This document shows positions 25,601 to 32,830 of a stretch of DNA of 64,000 nt, piece by piece (positions within the stretch are counted from its first letter, which is position 1; every line of letters begins with the position of its first letter). The notes under the pieces are model-generated. The model was given only the letters and a program-made list of their open reading frames with translations, made no database searches and was not told where the DNA came from. The DNA comes from Solirubrobacter pauli (GTDB lineage: Bacteria; Actinomycetota; Thermoleophilia; Solirubrobacterales; Solirubrobacteraceae): assembly GCF_003633755.1 (NCBI RefSeq), contig NZ_RBIL01000002.1, positions 620,001 to 684,000 of the forward strand, in the 5' to 3' direction. The position numbers and the translations under genes were made by a program.

Positions 25601-26814
25601 ACCCGGTCGACGGCGTCCGTCGCCCGACGAGCGTGCGGCTGATCGTCGACGGCACCGCCTCACCACCGCTGGAGGTCACGGGCGGGGTCGTCGAACTGCC
25701 GCGTCCAGTCACGGGCAGCCGGTTCCGGCTCCAGATCCTGCGCGCGGTCGGCGACACGCCCGCCGCGCGCGAGCGCCGCGCGGTCGGGATCGCGGAGATC
25801 CGCGGGGCGGGCGTCACGGTCGAGCCGCGCCTCGCCGGCCCGCTGCCGGAGGACTGCGTGCTGGCCGGCACGGTCGGTGGTCGACCGATCCGGCTCCGGG
25901 CGGCCGGCACGATCCAGGACCTCGACGCCGGCCGCCCGGTCCGCGTCAACGGCTGCGACACCGTGGCGCTCCCCGCGGGCGAGACCCGCCTCGAGCTCCC
26001 CGCGGGCGTGCTCGCGCCGTACCTGCTGCGCCTGCGGTCCGGGTCGAGCGCCGCCGCCGCGGCGCCGGGGCGCGTCGTCGATGCGGGCAGAGCCGGCCAC
26101 GACGGCAGCCGCACGGACGTGCGCGTGGCGCTCGACGCGCCCGCCCGCCTCGTGCTCGCGGAGAGCTACAACCCGGGCCGCCGGGCCACCTGCGACGGCG
26201 TGGACCTCGGTCCGCCGGAGCTCGGCGCCGCGTTCGGCACCGCCTGGCGCGTCCCGGCGACCTGCGAGCACGTCGAGATCGCGTTCGCGCCCAACCGCAC
26301 GGTGAAGGCGGGCTACGCCGTGTCGCTCGTCGCCATCGTCCCGCTCCTGCTCGTGCTGCTGCGCCGCCGCGGGCCCACCCCGCAGGTCGTTCCGCCGCAG
26401 CCGCAGGACGAGACGCCCACACCGCGGTTCTCCGCCCGGCGCGCCGCGCTGGTCGCCGTGCCGGCCGCGCTGGCGCTCGGGTTCGTCTTCGCCGCCCGCG
26501 CGACGCCGCTGTTCGCCGTGCTCGTCTTCCTCGTGCTCTACCGCGGGACCGGCGCCAAGCCGCTGGCCGCGGCGGGCGGCGCCATCCTCGCGGTCGCGGT
26601 TCCGCTGCTGACGCTGCTCATCCGGCCCGAGAACCGTGGCGGGTTCAACCCCGAGTACCCGGCCGACCGGATCGTCGTCCACTGGGTCGCCGTCGCCGGC
26701 GTCACGTTGCTGCTGCTGGCCCTGGCGCGGGTACTCAGTAGGGCCAGCGCGCGTCGGGGTCGAGCCCCAGACGCTCCGCCCAGCGCCGCCGCCCCGCCAC
26801 GACCAGCACCTTGA
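22684..26814 (+). CDS. AftD-like alpha-(1->3)-arabinofuranosyltransferase (DUF3367)
   Basis: This 1376-residue protein has the GT-C plan of AftD. The N-terminal DUF3367 domain (residues 1-480) has about eleven helices and the loop KIDLHVDPAGFLGDV with the catalytic-type acidic residues, then GGQYGGYLFPMGPFF and the first QRLW. The middle is extracytoplasmic and holds F5/8-type carbohydrate-binding modules (for example PYAALDGNTATHWQADR near residue 717 and a second near 935). Four helices close the protein. In mycobacteria AftD adds arabinose to arabinogalactan or lipoarabinomannan from decaprenyl-phosphoryl-arabinose. The last 80 nt overlap the convergent methyltransferase gene. Confidence 0.9.
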   Translation: MLTRLVSRGRLLPAALAALALLISLLQRPGDASSDTKIDLHVDPAGFLGDVASAWSSTGDLGHVQGGQYGGYLFPMGPFFALGHALGGAPWLVQRLWLALILALAAWGAVRLMDELVGPQRGLPHVVAGLLFLLNPYVVVFTARTSITLLGYAALPWLLVAVRRGLITPGWRWPAAFALIVTASGGGVNAAVTAWVLLGPVLLGAYLWWTGATGPRALWGFGWRTTLATAFASAWWVMPLLVQSRYGVDFLRFTEQPGTIWSTTSLPESLRLMGYWISYLGVGYGGELRPYFGDGAVLLFALPVVLAGTLVPALALASFAITRRHPFAPFALGLVLIGLIVMTVGFPEGTPLRKASNFTYNNFVPIQFLRTTYKAGPLVALGVALLAGFAATKPRAVVFVALALVACWPLTRGRALDDQLLWERIPSTWVDAAAHVDANAGDGRAVVLPGQLYAYYRWGGTIDPILPTLADKPVAVRNAVGYSDLHATDLLWTVDALVQQRRAVPGQLDPLLDLLGARVVLAGADDDRSRSGAAPAAEAADVLDQLGEPDAAWGEPRDRPRAAGTLGEPRPLPAVRAWNRPDAPGLVRIEPERPSLVVDGSAEGLAALAAFEGAGASLAGGGLAYAADLAPDAIAGASEVVITDSNRRRVLVPSRLAQNAGPVLAATEEPSVDAAVLNPFPDRGAAAQTVAVYEGIDAVTAPSSPGFPQFPENRPYAALDGNTATHWQADRALTPDRHTLSIEFTTARDVKTVELLPVNDRRATVTAVEVQGRRFAVTPGWNRLEVGLRDVKTLTVRIAGVRKPADATAGAGGIRELRIAGLQAREALRVPTVAERALAGTDAALTYLFQRTTGDDPFRRTPKRGPSGAALVRDRQDAEAGLTRVFAPPGARSWTLDGWASPGASAPDEAFDRLVGMPGTFRSSGRFEGRPEHRASSAFDGLARPWLGAWLEGRPAWIEWVTERRTVRRLTLDPVDGVRRPTSVRLIVDGTASPPLEVTGGVVELPRPVTGSRFRLQILRAVGDTPAARERRAVGIAEIRGAGVTVEPRLAGPLPEDCVLAGTVGGRPIRLRAAGTIQDLDAGRPVRVNGCDTVALPAGETRLELPAGVLAPYLLRLRSGSSAAAAAPGRVVDAGRAGHDGSRTDVRVALDAPARLVLAESYNPGRRATCDGVDLGPPELGAAFGTAWRVPATCEHVEIAFAPNRTVKAGYAVSLVAIVPLLLVLLRRRGPTPQVVPPQPQDETPTPRFSARRAALVAVPAALALGFVFAARATPLFAVLVFLVLYRGTGAKPLAAAGGAILAVAVPLLTLLIRPENRGGFNPEYPADRIVVHWVAVAGVTLLLLALARVLSRASARRGRAPDAPPSAAAPPRPAP

Positions 26815-27451
26815 TCGCCACGTTGCGGGCGAACCACGGCAGCTCGGCCAGGTGGCGAGCGACGTCGCGTGCGCGCTCGCCCGCGGTCGGCGCGTCCACG
26901 CGGCGCTCGTACTCGGCGAGGCTGCGCGACCGGCCGACGTAGCGCCAGCGCGCAGAGCCCGCGCACTCGGCCAGCAGGGCGAGGGTCACGCCGATCGACG
27001 AGAACGAGTCGTGCACGAGCATCACGCCGCCCGGCGCGACCCGGCGGCCCCAGTCCCGCAGATCCTCGCGCGCGGGCCCGAAGCGGTGCGCGCCGTCGAC
27101 GAACAGCAGGGACAGCGGGCCGGTCACGTCACCGTGCGCGTCGGCTGAGAACGAGCGGACGTGGCGCACGCGGTCGGCCACGCCGAAGCGCGCCAGGTTG
27201 GCGTGGAAGACCTCGAAGTCCGAGTCGCCGCGGGCGGCGTCGGCCTCGATCTCCTGCGGCCCGCGGTCGGAGCCGGCGTGCGGGTCGATCGCGACCACCG
27301 AGCCGGCGGCCCGCGCCAGCACGACCGCCGAGCGGCCCCGGAACGACCCGATCTCGACGACGGCGCCGGCGGGCCGCGGCCGTGCGCCGGCCGCGGCGAG
27401 CCGGGCGATCTGGTCGGAGCTGAGCCAGCCCTCCTCGGGAAGATCAGTCAA
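26735..27451 (-). CDS. Class I SAM-dependent methyltransferase
   Basis: The 238-residue protein has a Rossmann methyltransferase core: AVVEIGSFRGRSAVVLAR (motif I), VVAIDPHAGS (motif II), LSLLFVDGAHRFG and GGVMLVHDSFS. This resembles the methyltransferase_24 group that modifies sugars or glycan heads in polysaccharide clusters. The start is TTG at 27451, overlapping the stop of the GT-flippase gene by 8 nt. Its 3' end overlaps the AftD-like gene by 80 nt. Confidence 0.87.
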   Translation of the reverse strand: MTDLPEEGWLSSDQIARLAAAGARPRPAGAVVEIGSFRGRSAVVLARAAGSVVAIDPHAGSDRGPQEIEADAARGDSDFEVFHANLARFGVADRVRHVRSFSADAHGDVTGPLSLLFVDGAHRFGPAREDLRDWGRRVAPGGVMLVHDSFSSIGVTLALLAECAGSARWRYVGRSRSLAEYERRVDAPTAGERARDVARHLAELPWFARNVAIKVLVVAGRRRWAERLGLDPDARWPY

Positions 27452-29810
27452 TCGCGGCCACCGTGCGCCGGCCGGGCAGCAGGCCGATCGCCAGGACCGA
27501 GAGCGCCGCCGCGGCCTGCAGGCCGAGGACGATCGCCGCGAAGGTGACCAGCGACTCGATGCCGAGCCCGCCCAGCAGCGCGATCTCGGCCACCGCGACC
27601 GCGGCCAGCGCGGGCAGGAACGACACGCGGCCCAGCGCGAGCATGTACTGCACCGCCAGGTAGCCGATGGCCAGCAGCGTCATCGCGCAGCCGAGCACGA
27701 ACAGCGCATCCGCGGCGACCACGGTCTCCGGCCCGAACGCGAGCCGCAGGACCGTCGCGGGGGCGATCGCGTAGACGATCAGCATCGGCACCGCCACGGC
27801 GCCGACCACCGCGAGCGCCCGCGCCAGCACCGGCCGCGGGTCGCGACCGTCGCGCGCGGCGCGCGTCGCCTCCGGCAGCAGGTACAGCCCGATCCCGATC
27901 GCCACCCACACGACCGCCTTGGCAGCCACGGCGGCCGCGGCGTACGCGCCGGCGGCGTCGCCGCCGATCTGGCGCTTGACCATGATCACGTCGACGTTCT
28001 GCAGCATCGCGATCAGCAGCAGGCCGACCACGGCGGGCCAGGCGCCGCCGACGAGGTCGAGGAGGCGACGCGGCGCGAACCGGTCCGCGGACAGCGGGAA
28101 GCGGTGCCGGCCGACCCACCACAGGCCGAGCGCGGTCGCCAGGAGCGCCAGCGGCGTGCCCAGGTAGGCGCCCGTCACGCCGAGCCCGGCGACGAACAGC
28201 AGGATCCCGAAGCCGACGCGCCCGGCCGACTCGAAGACCACCGACCACGCGACCGGCTTGTAGGCGTGCACGCCCTGCAGCGCGCCGCGTTCGACGGAGA
28301 GGAGCAGCCACAGCGCCCCGGTGGGCAGCGTCGCGGCGGCGGCCCATACCTCGTCGACCGAGATCAGGTCGGCGATCTGCTGGCGCAGGAGGACTGCCGC
28401 GACGGCCACCCCGAGCGCGGTCATCAGCAGCCGCCGGCGCCAGACCCAGAGCGTCGCGGACATCTGCTCGGGCGAGCCGAGCCGCCCGAGCGCGACCTCG
28501 CGTGCCACCGCCACCTGCAGCGCGGAGCCCGGCACCGCGAGGATCACGAAGGTCGAGATGACGGCCGCGAGCGACCCGTAGTCCTCGGCGCCCAGCAGGC
28601 GGGCGAACAGCACGGTGAAGACGACCGCGAACGCGTTGTTGACCATCGTGGCCGCGGCCATGCCGACGGCCTTCAAGGTCTCGCTGCGCGAGAGCTGCGT
28701 GCGCACCTTCACCGGCTCACGCTCGCGCGCGGCCTCGAGCACGTCCAAGGTCTCCTGCGCCGTGCGCGCCCACGTGAAGCGGGCGGCGCGCTCCTGGGCG
28801 GCGGCGCCCATCCGCTGGCGCAGCCCGGGCTCCTCGACGAGCCGGCGCACGTTCGTCACCAGGCCCTCGACGTCGTCGGCGAGCAGGCCGGTCTCGCCGT
28901 CCACGATCGACTCCGGGAGCCCGCCGACCGCGAGCGCCGCGCTCGGCGTGCCGCAGGTCGCGGCCTCCATCACGGTCAGGCACCAGCCTTCGGCGGACGA
29001 GGCCGTGAGGTTCACCCACGCCGTCGCGTACAGGGACGCCTTTACGTCTTCACTGACGTGGCCATGGAGGATCACGCGGTCGCCGAGCCCGCGGCGCGCG
29101 ATCTCCGCCTCGAGGTCCGGGCGATGGTCGCCCTCGCCGGCGACGTCGAGCACGGCGCCCGGGATGCCCTCGAGCACGTCGAGCAGCAGCTCGATCCGCT
29201 TGTAGCGCTTGAGCCGCCCGAGGTACAAGAGCCGCGGCGTCTCCGAGCGCGGCGGGAGCTCCTGCTCGAACGGCACGACGCCCAGGTAGCCGACGTGCAC
29301 GTCCTCCGCGGGGACGCCCAGCGCGACGATGTCCGCCTTCGCCGACTCCGAGATCGTCAAGAACGGCGAGGAGCCGCCGTACAGGAGCTTCAACGGCGCC
29401 GTCTCGAGCGCCAGGGCGGCCACCGCGCCGACCCGGCCGAGCTCGGTGACGTAGTGATCGCGGTGGATGTGGTGCACGAGCGTCACGCGCGGCTTGCCCG
29501 ACAGCCACAGCGGCGTGAGGAAGGCGATCCCGTTCACCACCTCGAGCACGACGTCGGCGTCGCGCGCGAGCCCGCGCCGGACAGCCCATGCCGCGCGCGC
29601 GAACACCGTGCGCCGCGAGCCCATGTGGTGCAGCTCGAGCCCTTCGGCGGGCGTCGAGACGCGCTCGGCACCGTCGTACGTGCCGGCCACGACCGTGACC
29701 TTGTGGCCCCATTCCAACCAGTACGCCACCTGACCGAAGAGGTTCGCGCCCGTGCCGCCGCCCTGCGGGTGCGTCCAGTCGCGATCGGTCAGCAACAGAA
29801 TGTGGGCCAT
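27444..29810 (-). CDS. Glycosyltransferase GT4 - oligosaccharide flippase fusion
   Basis: The 788-residue protein joins two enzymes usually made apart. Residues 1-370 are a GT-B glycosyltransferase (GGTGANLFGQVAYWLEWGHKV at its start, RLLYLGRLKRYKRIELLLD, and the donor motif SSAEGWCLTVMEAATCGTPS). After a basic linker (REREPVKVRTQLSRSETLK) residues 390-788 form a MOP-type flippase with about twelve helices. The fused protein could add the last sugar to a lipid-linked unit and hand it to the flippase. The reading frame is unbroken across the joint. The ATG is at 29810, with 45 nt to the divergent LPxTG gene. Confidence 0.92.
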   Translation of the reverse strand: MAHILLLTDRDWTHPQGGGTGANLFGQVAYWLEWGHKVTVVAGTYDGAERVSTPAEGLELHHMGSRRTVFARAAWAVRRGLARDADVVLEVVNGIAFLTPLWLSGKPRVTLVHHIHRDHYVTELGRVGAVAALALETAPLKLLYGGSSPFLTISESAKADIVALGVPAEDVHVGYLGVVPFEQELPPRSETPRLLYLGRLKRYKRIELLLDVLEGIPGAVLDVAGEGDHRPDLEAEIARRGLGDRVILHGHVSEDVKASLYATAWVNLTASSAEGWCLTVMEAATCGTPSAALAVGGLPESIVDGETGLLADDVEGLVTNVRRLVEEPGLRQRMGAAAQERAARFTWARTAQETLDVLEAAREREPVKVRTQLSRSETLKAVGMAAATMVNNAFAVVFTVLFARLLGAEDYGSLAAVISTFVILAVPGSALQVAVAREVALGRLGSPEQMSATLWVWRRRLLMTALGVAVAAVLLRQQIADLISVDEVWAAAATLPTGALWLLLSVERGALQGVHAYKPVAWSVVFESAGRVGFGILLFVAGLGVTGAYLGTPLALLATALGLWWVGRHRFPLSADRFAPRRLLDLVGGAWPAVVGLLLIAMLQNVDVIMVKRQIGGDAAGAYAAAAVAAKAVVWVAIGIGLYLLPEATRAARDGRDPRPVLARALAVVGAVAVPMLIVYAIAPATVLRLAFGPETVVAADALFVLGCAMTLLAIGYLAVQYMLALGRVSFLPALAAVAVAEIALLGGLGIESLVTFAAIVLGLQAAAALSVLAIGLLPGRRTVAAID

Positions 29811-29840
29811 CGCGGGAGGACCGTAGCCGATGCACCGGTC

Positions 29841-29846
29841 TACACT
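29841..29846 (+). promoter_or_regulatory. Candidate -10 element of the tsa operon
   Basis: TACACT ends 9 nt before the ATG at 29856. It could drive the ten-gene operon that runs to 37756 without a gap of more than 6 nt. No clear -35 is seen. Confidence 0.45.
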
Positions 29847-29855
29847 GGCCCGCTC

Positions 29856-30212
29856 ATGTCGCTCCGTCACGCCATGACCATCGCCGCTGCCGCGATCGCG
29901 CTCGCGCCCGCGTCCGCCTTCGCCCAGGGCGCCGGTGACGACCAGTACAACGATCCGTTCGGGGACGAGGAGTCGCAGGAGGCCACGCCGGCGCCGACGG
30001 CCCAGGCCCCCGCGCCGACCGCCACGCCCGGGCCCGCCACGCCGTCGCAGGCCACGCCCGTGCCGTCGGGCCCGCAGGCCACCGCGACGCCCGCGCCGGG
30101 CGGGCCGAGCCTCCCGTACACGGGGATCGACGGCTGGCCGATCGCCATCGGAGGAGCGCTTCTGCTTGGCTCCGGCCTCGCGTTGCGGGCGCGCCTCCGT
30201 GACACGGTCTGA
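29856..30212 (+). CDS. Short LPxTG-type surface protein
   Basis: This 118-residue protein has a signal peptide (cleavage near ASAFA-QG at residue 24), an acidic patch, a Pro/Ala/Thr-rich stalk from about residue 40 to 85, the sorting signal LPYTG at 86-90, a membrane helix, and an RARLR tail. It should be attached to the wall by a sortase, although no sortase gene is in the window. The stalk is low-complexity with no ligand domain. The next gene tsaE starts inside its last 14 nt. Its place at the head of a t6A operon is unexplained. Confidence 0.82.
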   Translation: MSLRHAMTIAAAAIALAPASAFAQGAGDDQYNDPFGDEESQEATPAPTAQAPAPTATPGPATPSQATPVPSGPQATATPAPGGPSLPYTGIDGWPIAIGGALLLGSGLALRARLRDTV

Positions 30213-30624
30213 GCTGACCGCCGGACCGGAGGCCACCGAGCAGGCCGGCGCGCAGCTGGCGCGGACGCTCGCGCCCGGCGACGTCGTGCTGGTGTCAGGT
30301 GATCTGGGCGCGGGGAAGACGACGTTCGTGCGCGGCGCGCTCCGCAGTCTCGGGGTCGAAGGACCGATCACGTCGCCGACGTTCGTGGTCGGCCATCAGC
30401 ACGAGGGCACGAGCGGCCCGCTTTCGCATCTGGATCTCTATAGGCTCGCGGGCATGACGGGTGAGGATCCTGGACTGCTCGACCCGTTCTTCGCGGACGA
30501 CGCGATCGTGTTCATCGAGTGGCCAGAGCAGGCGATGGACGCGTTCCCGCCGGAGCGCGTCAAGCACCGCGTGCGCCTCGCGCACGCGGGCGGGGACCAG
30601 CGCCGGATCGAGGTGGAGTCGTGA
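30199..30624 (+). CDS. tsaE: tRNA t6A biosynthesis ATPase TsaE
   Basis: TsaE is the small ATPase that, with TsaB and TsaD, makes N6-threonylcarbamoyladenosine at position 37 of ANN-decoding tRNAs. The 141-residue product has the Walker A GDLGAGKTTFVRG near residue 35, TSPTFVV and HLDLYRL. GTG at 30199 overlaps the LPxTG gene by 14 nt, and its TGA overlaps the tsaB GTG. Confidence 0.95.
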   Translation: MTRSELTAGPEATEQAGAQLARTLAPGDVVLVSGDLGAGKTTFVRGALRSLGVEGPITSPTFVVGHQHEGTSGPLSHLDLYRLAGMTGEDPGLLDPFFADDAIVFIEWPEQAMDAFPPERVKHRVRLAHAGGDQRRIEVES

Positions 30625-31361
30625 CGGGAGGCGCGATCGTCGGCATCGACACGTCGACCAAGGCGACCTCCGTCGCGGTCGTGGTGCCGGGCGGACGCGA
30701 GGTCGAGCGCCGCGACGACCCGCTGCCCAACGAGCAGCCGCGCCACGCGGAGGTCCTGCAGCCGCTGATCGAGCGCGCGCTCGAGCAGGCGGCGACGTCG
30801 TGGGACGAGGTGACCCGGATCTGCGTCGGCGTCGGCCCCGGCGGGTTCACCGGGCTCCGGCTCGGCATCTCGACCGCGCGGGCGCTCGCGCAGGGGCACG
30901 ACGTCGAGGTCGTCGGCGTGTCGAGCCTCGAGGCCCTGGCTCGCGGGGTCGAGCTGGCGAGCCCCAAGGAGCTCGACCTGCCCGGCCATCCCGAGGTCGC
31001 CGGTCCGGTCCTGGCCGTGATCGACGCGCGCCGCGGCGAGGTGTTCGCCGCGATCTACCGCCATCACCGCACCACGATGGAGCCCGGGGTCTTCCCGCCG
31101 GCGGAGCTCGCCGAGCGCGTCGCGGCCCGGCGCGAGTGGGGGCGGAGCCCGATGCTGGGCGTCGGCGACGGAGCGGTACGCTTCAGGGCGGAGCTCGAAC
31201 GGGCCGGAGTGGCGGTGCCGTCCGACGGCTCCCGCGCCCACCGCGTCAGCGCCTTGATGGTGTGTCGGCTGGGACGTGCGCGAGATGCCGTCGATCGCGA
31301 CGCCCTGCTCCCGGAATACCACCGAGAGCCGGACGCCGTCCCGCCTTCACCACCTCAGTGA
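30621..31361 (+). CDS. tsaB: tRNA t6A biosynthesis protein TsaB
   Basis: TsaB is the non-catalytic partner of TsaD in t6A formation. The 246-residue protein has the ASKHA-type N-terminus IVGIDTSTKATSVAVV, the family motif GVGPGGFTGLRLGISTARAL and EVVGVSSLEALA. A C-terminal region of about 100 residues is less conserved, as is usual. It overlaps tsaE and rimI by 4 nt on each side (GTGA), giving a tight tsaE-tsaB-rimI-tsaD order. Confidence 0.95.
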   Translation: MTGGAIVGIDTSTKATSVAVVVPGGREVERRDDPLPNEQPRHAEVLQPLIERALEQAATSWDEVTRICVGVGPGGFTGLRLGISTARALAQGHDVEVVGVSSLEALARGVELASPKELDLPGHPEVAGPVLAVIDARRGEVFAAIYRHHRTTMEPGVFPPAELAERVAARREWGRSPMLGVGDGAVRFRAELERAGVAVPSDGSRAHRVSALMVCRLGRARDAVDRDALLPEYHREPDAVPPSPPQ

Positions 31362-31864
31362 CCGCACCCCCAGCCGCCGCGATCGAAGTCCGCCGCCTCA
31401 CCTACGCCGACCTGCCGCAGGTCGTGGCGATCGAGCGCCGAGCGTTCACGTCGCCGTGGTCGCTGGCGATGTTCGTGCTGGAGCTGTCGAAGCCCACGGG
31501 GATCTGCCTGGCGGCCGAGCTGCCGTCGTCCGGCCCTGAGCCGGAGCTCGGTGGGTACCTGATCTGCTCGCGCTACGACACGGTCTGGCACGTGATGAAC
31601 GTGGCCGTGGACACCACCCAGCGGCGCCGCGGCATCGCGACCGCGATGATCGAGTCGCTGCTCTCGCGCGTGGAGCGCGACGCGCAGCTGACGCTCGAGG
31701 TCCGCAAGAGCAACGCGGGCGCGATCCGGCTGTACGAGGGCTTCGGCTTTAGGTCCGCCGGGGTGAGAAGGCGCTATTACGCAGACAACGGCGAGGACGC
31801 GCTGATCATGTGGCGGACGCCCGCCACGCTGCGTGGTTCTCTGGAAGACGTACCTGGAACATGA
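31358..31864 (+). CDS. rimI: Ribosomal-protein alanine N-acetyltransferase RimI
   Basis: RimI is a GNAT enzyme that acetylates the N-terminus of ribosomal protein S18, and is often coded between tsaB and tsaD. The 168-residue product shows VAIERRAFTSPWS, VMNVAVDTTQRRRGIATAMI (acetyl-CoA loop RRRGIA) and EVRKSNAGAIRLYEGFGF, the family signature. GTG at 31358 overlaps tsaB, and its TGA overlaps the ATG of tsaD. Confidence 0.94.
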   Translation: MTAPPAAAIEVRRLTYADLPQVVAIERRAFTSPWSLAMFVLELSKPTGICLAAELPSSGPEPELGGYLICSRYDTVWHVMNVAVDTTQRRRGIATAMIESLLSRVERDAQLTLEVRKSNAGAIRLYEGFGFRSAGVRRRYYADNGEDALIMWRTPATLRGSLEDVPGT

Positions 31865-32829
31865 TCCTGGCCATAGAAACGAGCTGCGACGACACGTGCG
31901 CCGCCGTCGTCACGCGCGACGGTGAGATCCGCTCGAACGTCGTCTCCTCCCAAGGCGTGCACGCGCGCTTCGGCGGCGTCGTGCCCGAGTGGGCCTCCCG
32001 CCATCACCTCGAGTTGGTGAACCTGGTCGTCGACCAGGCGATGGAAGGCTCCGACTGGGACGACGTCGAGGCGGTCGCCGTCACCCAGGGCCCTGGCCTG
32101 GTGGGCGCGCTGCTGATCGGCGTGGCCACCGCGAAGGGGCTGGCCGCCTCGCGCCGGCTGCCGCTGATCCCGGTCAACCACCTGCAGGGCCACGTCGCCG
32201 CGAACTTCCTCGGCGGCTTCGAGCCGCCGTTCCTGTGCCTGGTCGCCAGCGGCGGGCACACGTTCCTCGCGCGGGTGACCGACCACGCGGGCTACGAGAC
32301 GCTCGGCCAGACGCTCGACGACGCCGCCGGCGAGGCGTTCGACAAGGGCGCGCGGCTGCTCGGCCTCGGCTACCCGGGCGGGCCGGCGCTGTCCAAGCTG
32401 GCGCTCGAGGGCGACCCGACCGCCTTCAAGTTCCCGACCGCCGCGAAGGTCGCCGGCTACGACTTCTCGTTCGCGGGCCTGAAGACCGCGCTCCTGTACA
32501 AGGTGCGCGAGCTGGGCGACGACGCCCAGCGCCTGAAGGCCGATCTGGCCGCCTCCTACGAGCACGCGATCGTCGAGGCCCTGATCCTGCGCATCACGCG
32601 TGCCCTCGAGCACGAGGCCGACCCGCGGATCGCGATCGGCGGCGGCGTCGCCGCGAACCGCCTGCTGCGCGAGCGCGCCCAGTCGCTCGGCGTCCCCGTC
32701 CACGTCCCGCCGCACGCGTTGTGCACGGACAACGCGGCGATGATCGCCTCGGCGGCCCGCTACCTCGAGCCGACGCCGTACCCGGACTACCTGGCGCTGG
32801 ACGCCTACGCGACCAAACGCGCCGCCTGA
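31861..32829 (+). CDS. tsaD: tRNA threonylcarbamoyltransferase TsaD
   Basis: TsaD transfers the threonylcarbamoyl group from TC-AMP to A37 of tRNA. The 322-residue protein is of normal length. It has ILAIETSCDDTCAAVV, the metal ligands His107 and His111 (HLQGH), SGGHTFLARV, GEAFDKGARLLGLGYPGG and AIGGGVAANRLLRE. The ATGA overlap with rimI fixes the start. The pseudo-subtilase gene follows after 1 nt. Confidence 0.97.
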   Translation: MILAIETSCDDTCAAVVTRDGEIRSNVVSSQGVHARFGGVVPEWASRHHLELVNLVVDQAMEGSDWDDVEAVAVTQGPGLVGALLIGVATAKGLAASRRLPLIPVNHLQGHVAANFLGGFEPPFLCLVASGGHTFLARVTDHAGYETLGQTLDDAAGEAFDKGARLLGLGYPGGPALSKLALEGDPTAFKFPTAAKVAGYDFSFAGLKTALLYKVRELGDDAQRLKADLAASYEHAIVEALILRITRALEHEADPRIAIGGGVAANRLLRERAQSLGVPVHVPPHALCTDNAAMIASAARYLEPTPYPDYLALDAYATKRAA

Positions 32830-32830
32830 C

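Noticed and set aside
27198-29855. Long plus-strand frame running into the LPxTG gene
   Set aside because: It is antisense to the GT-flippase fusion. Only the part from ATG 29856, with a signal peptide and LPxTG, is credible.
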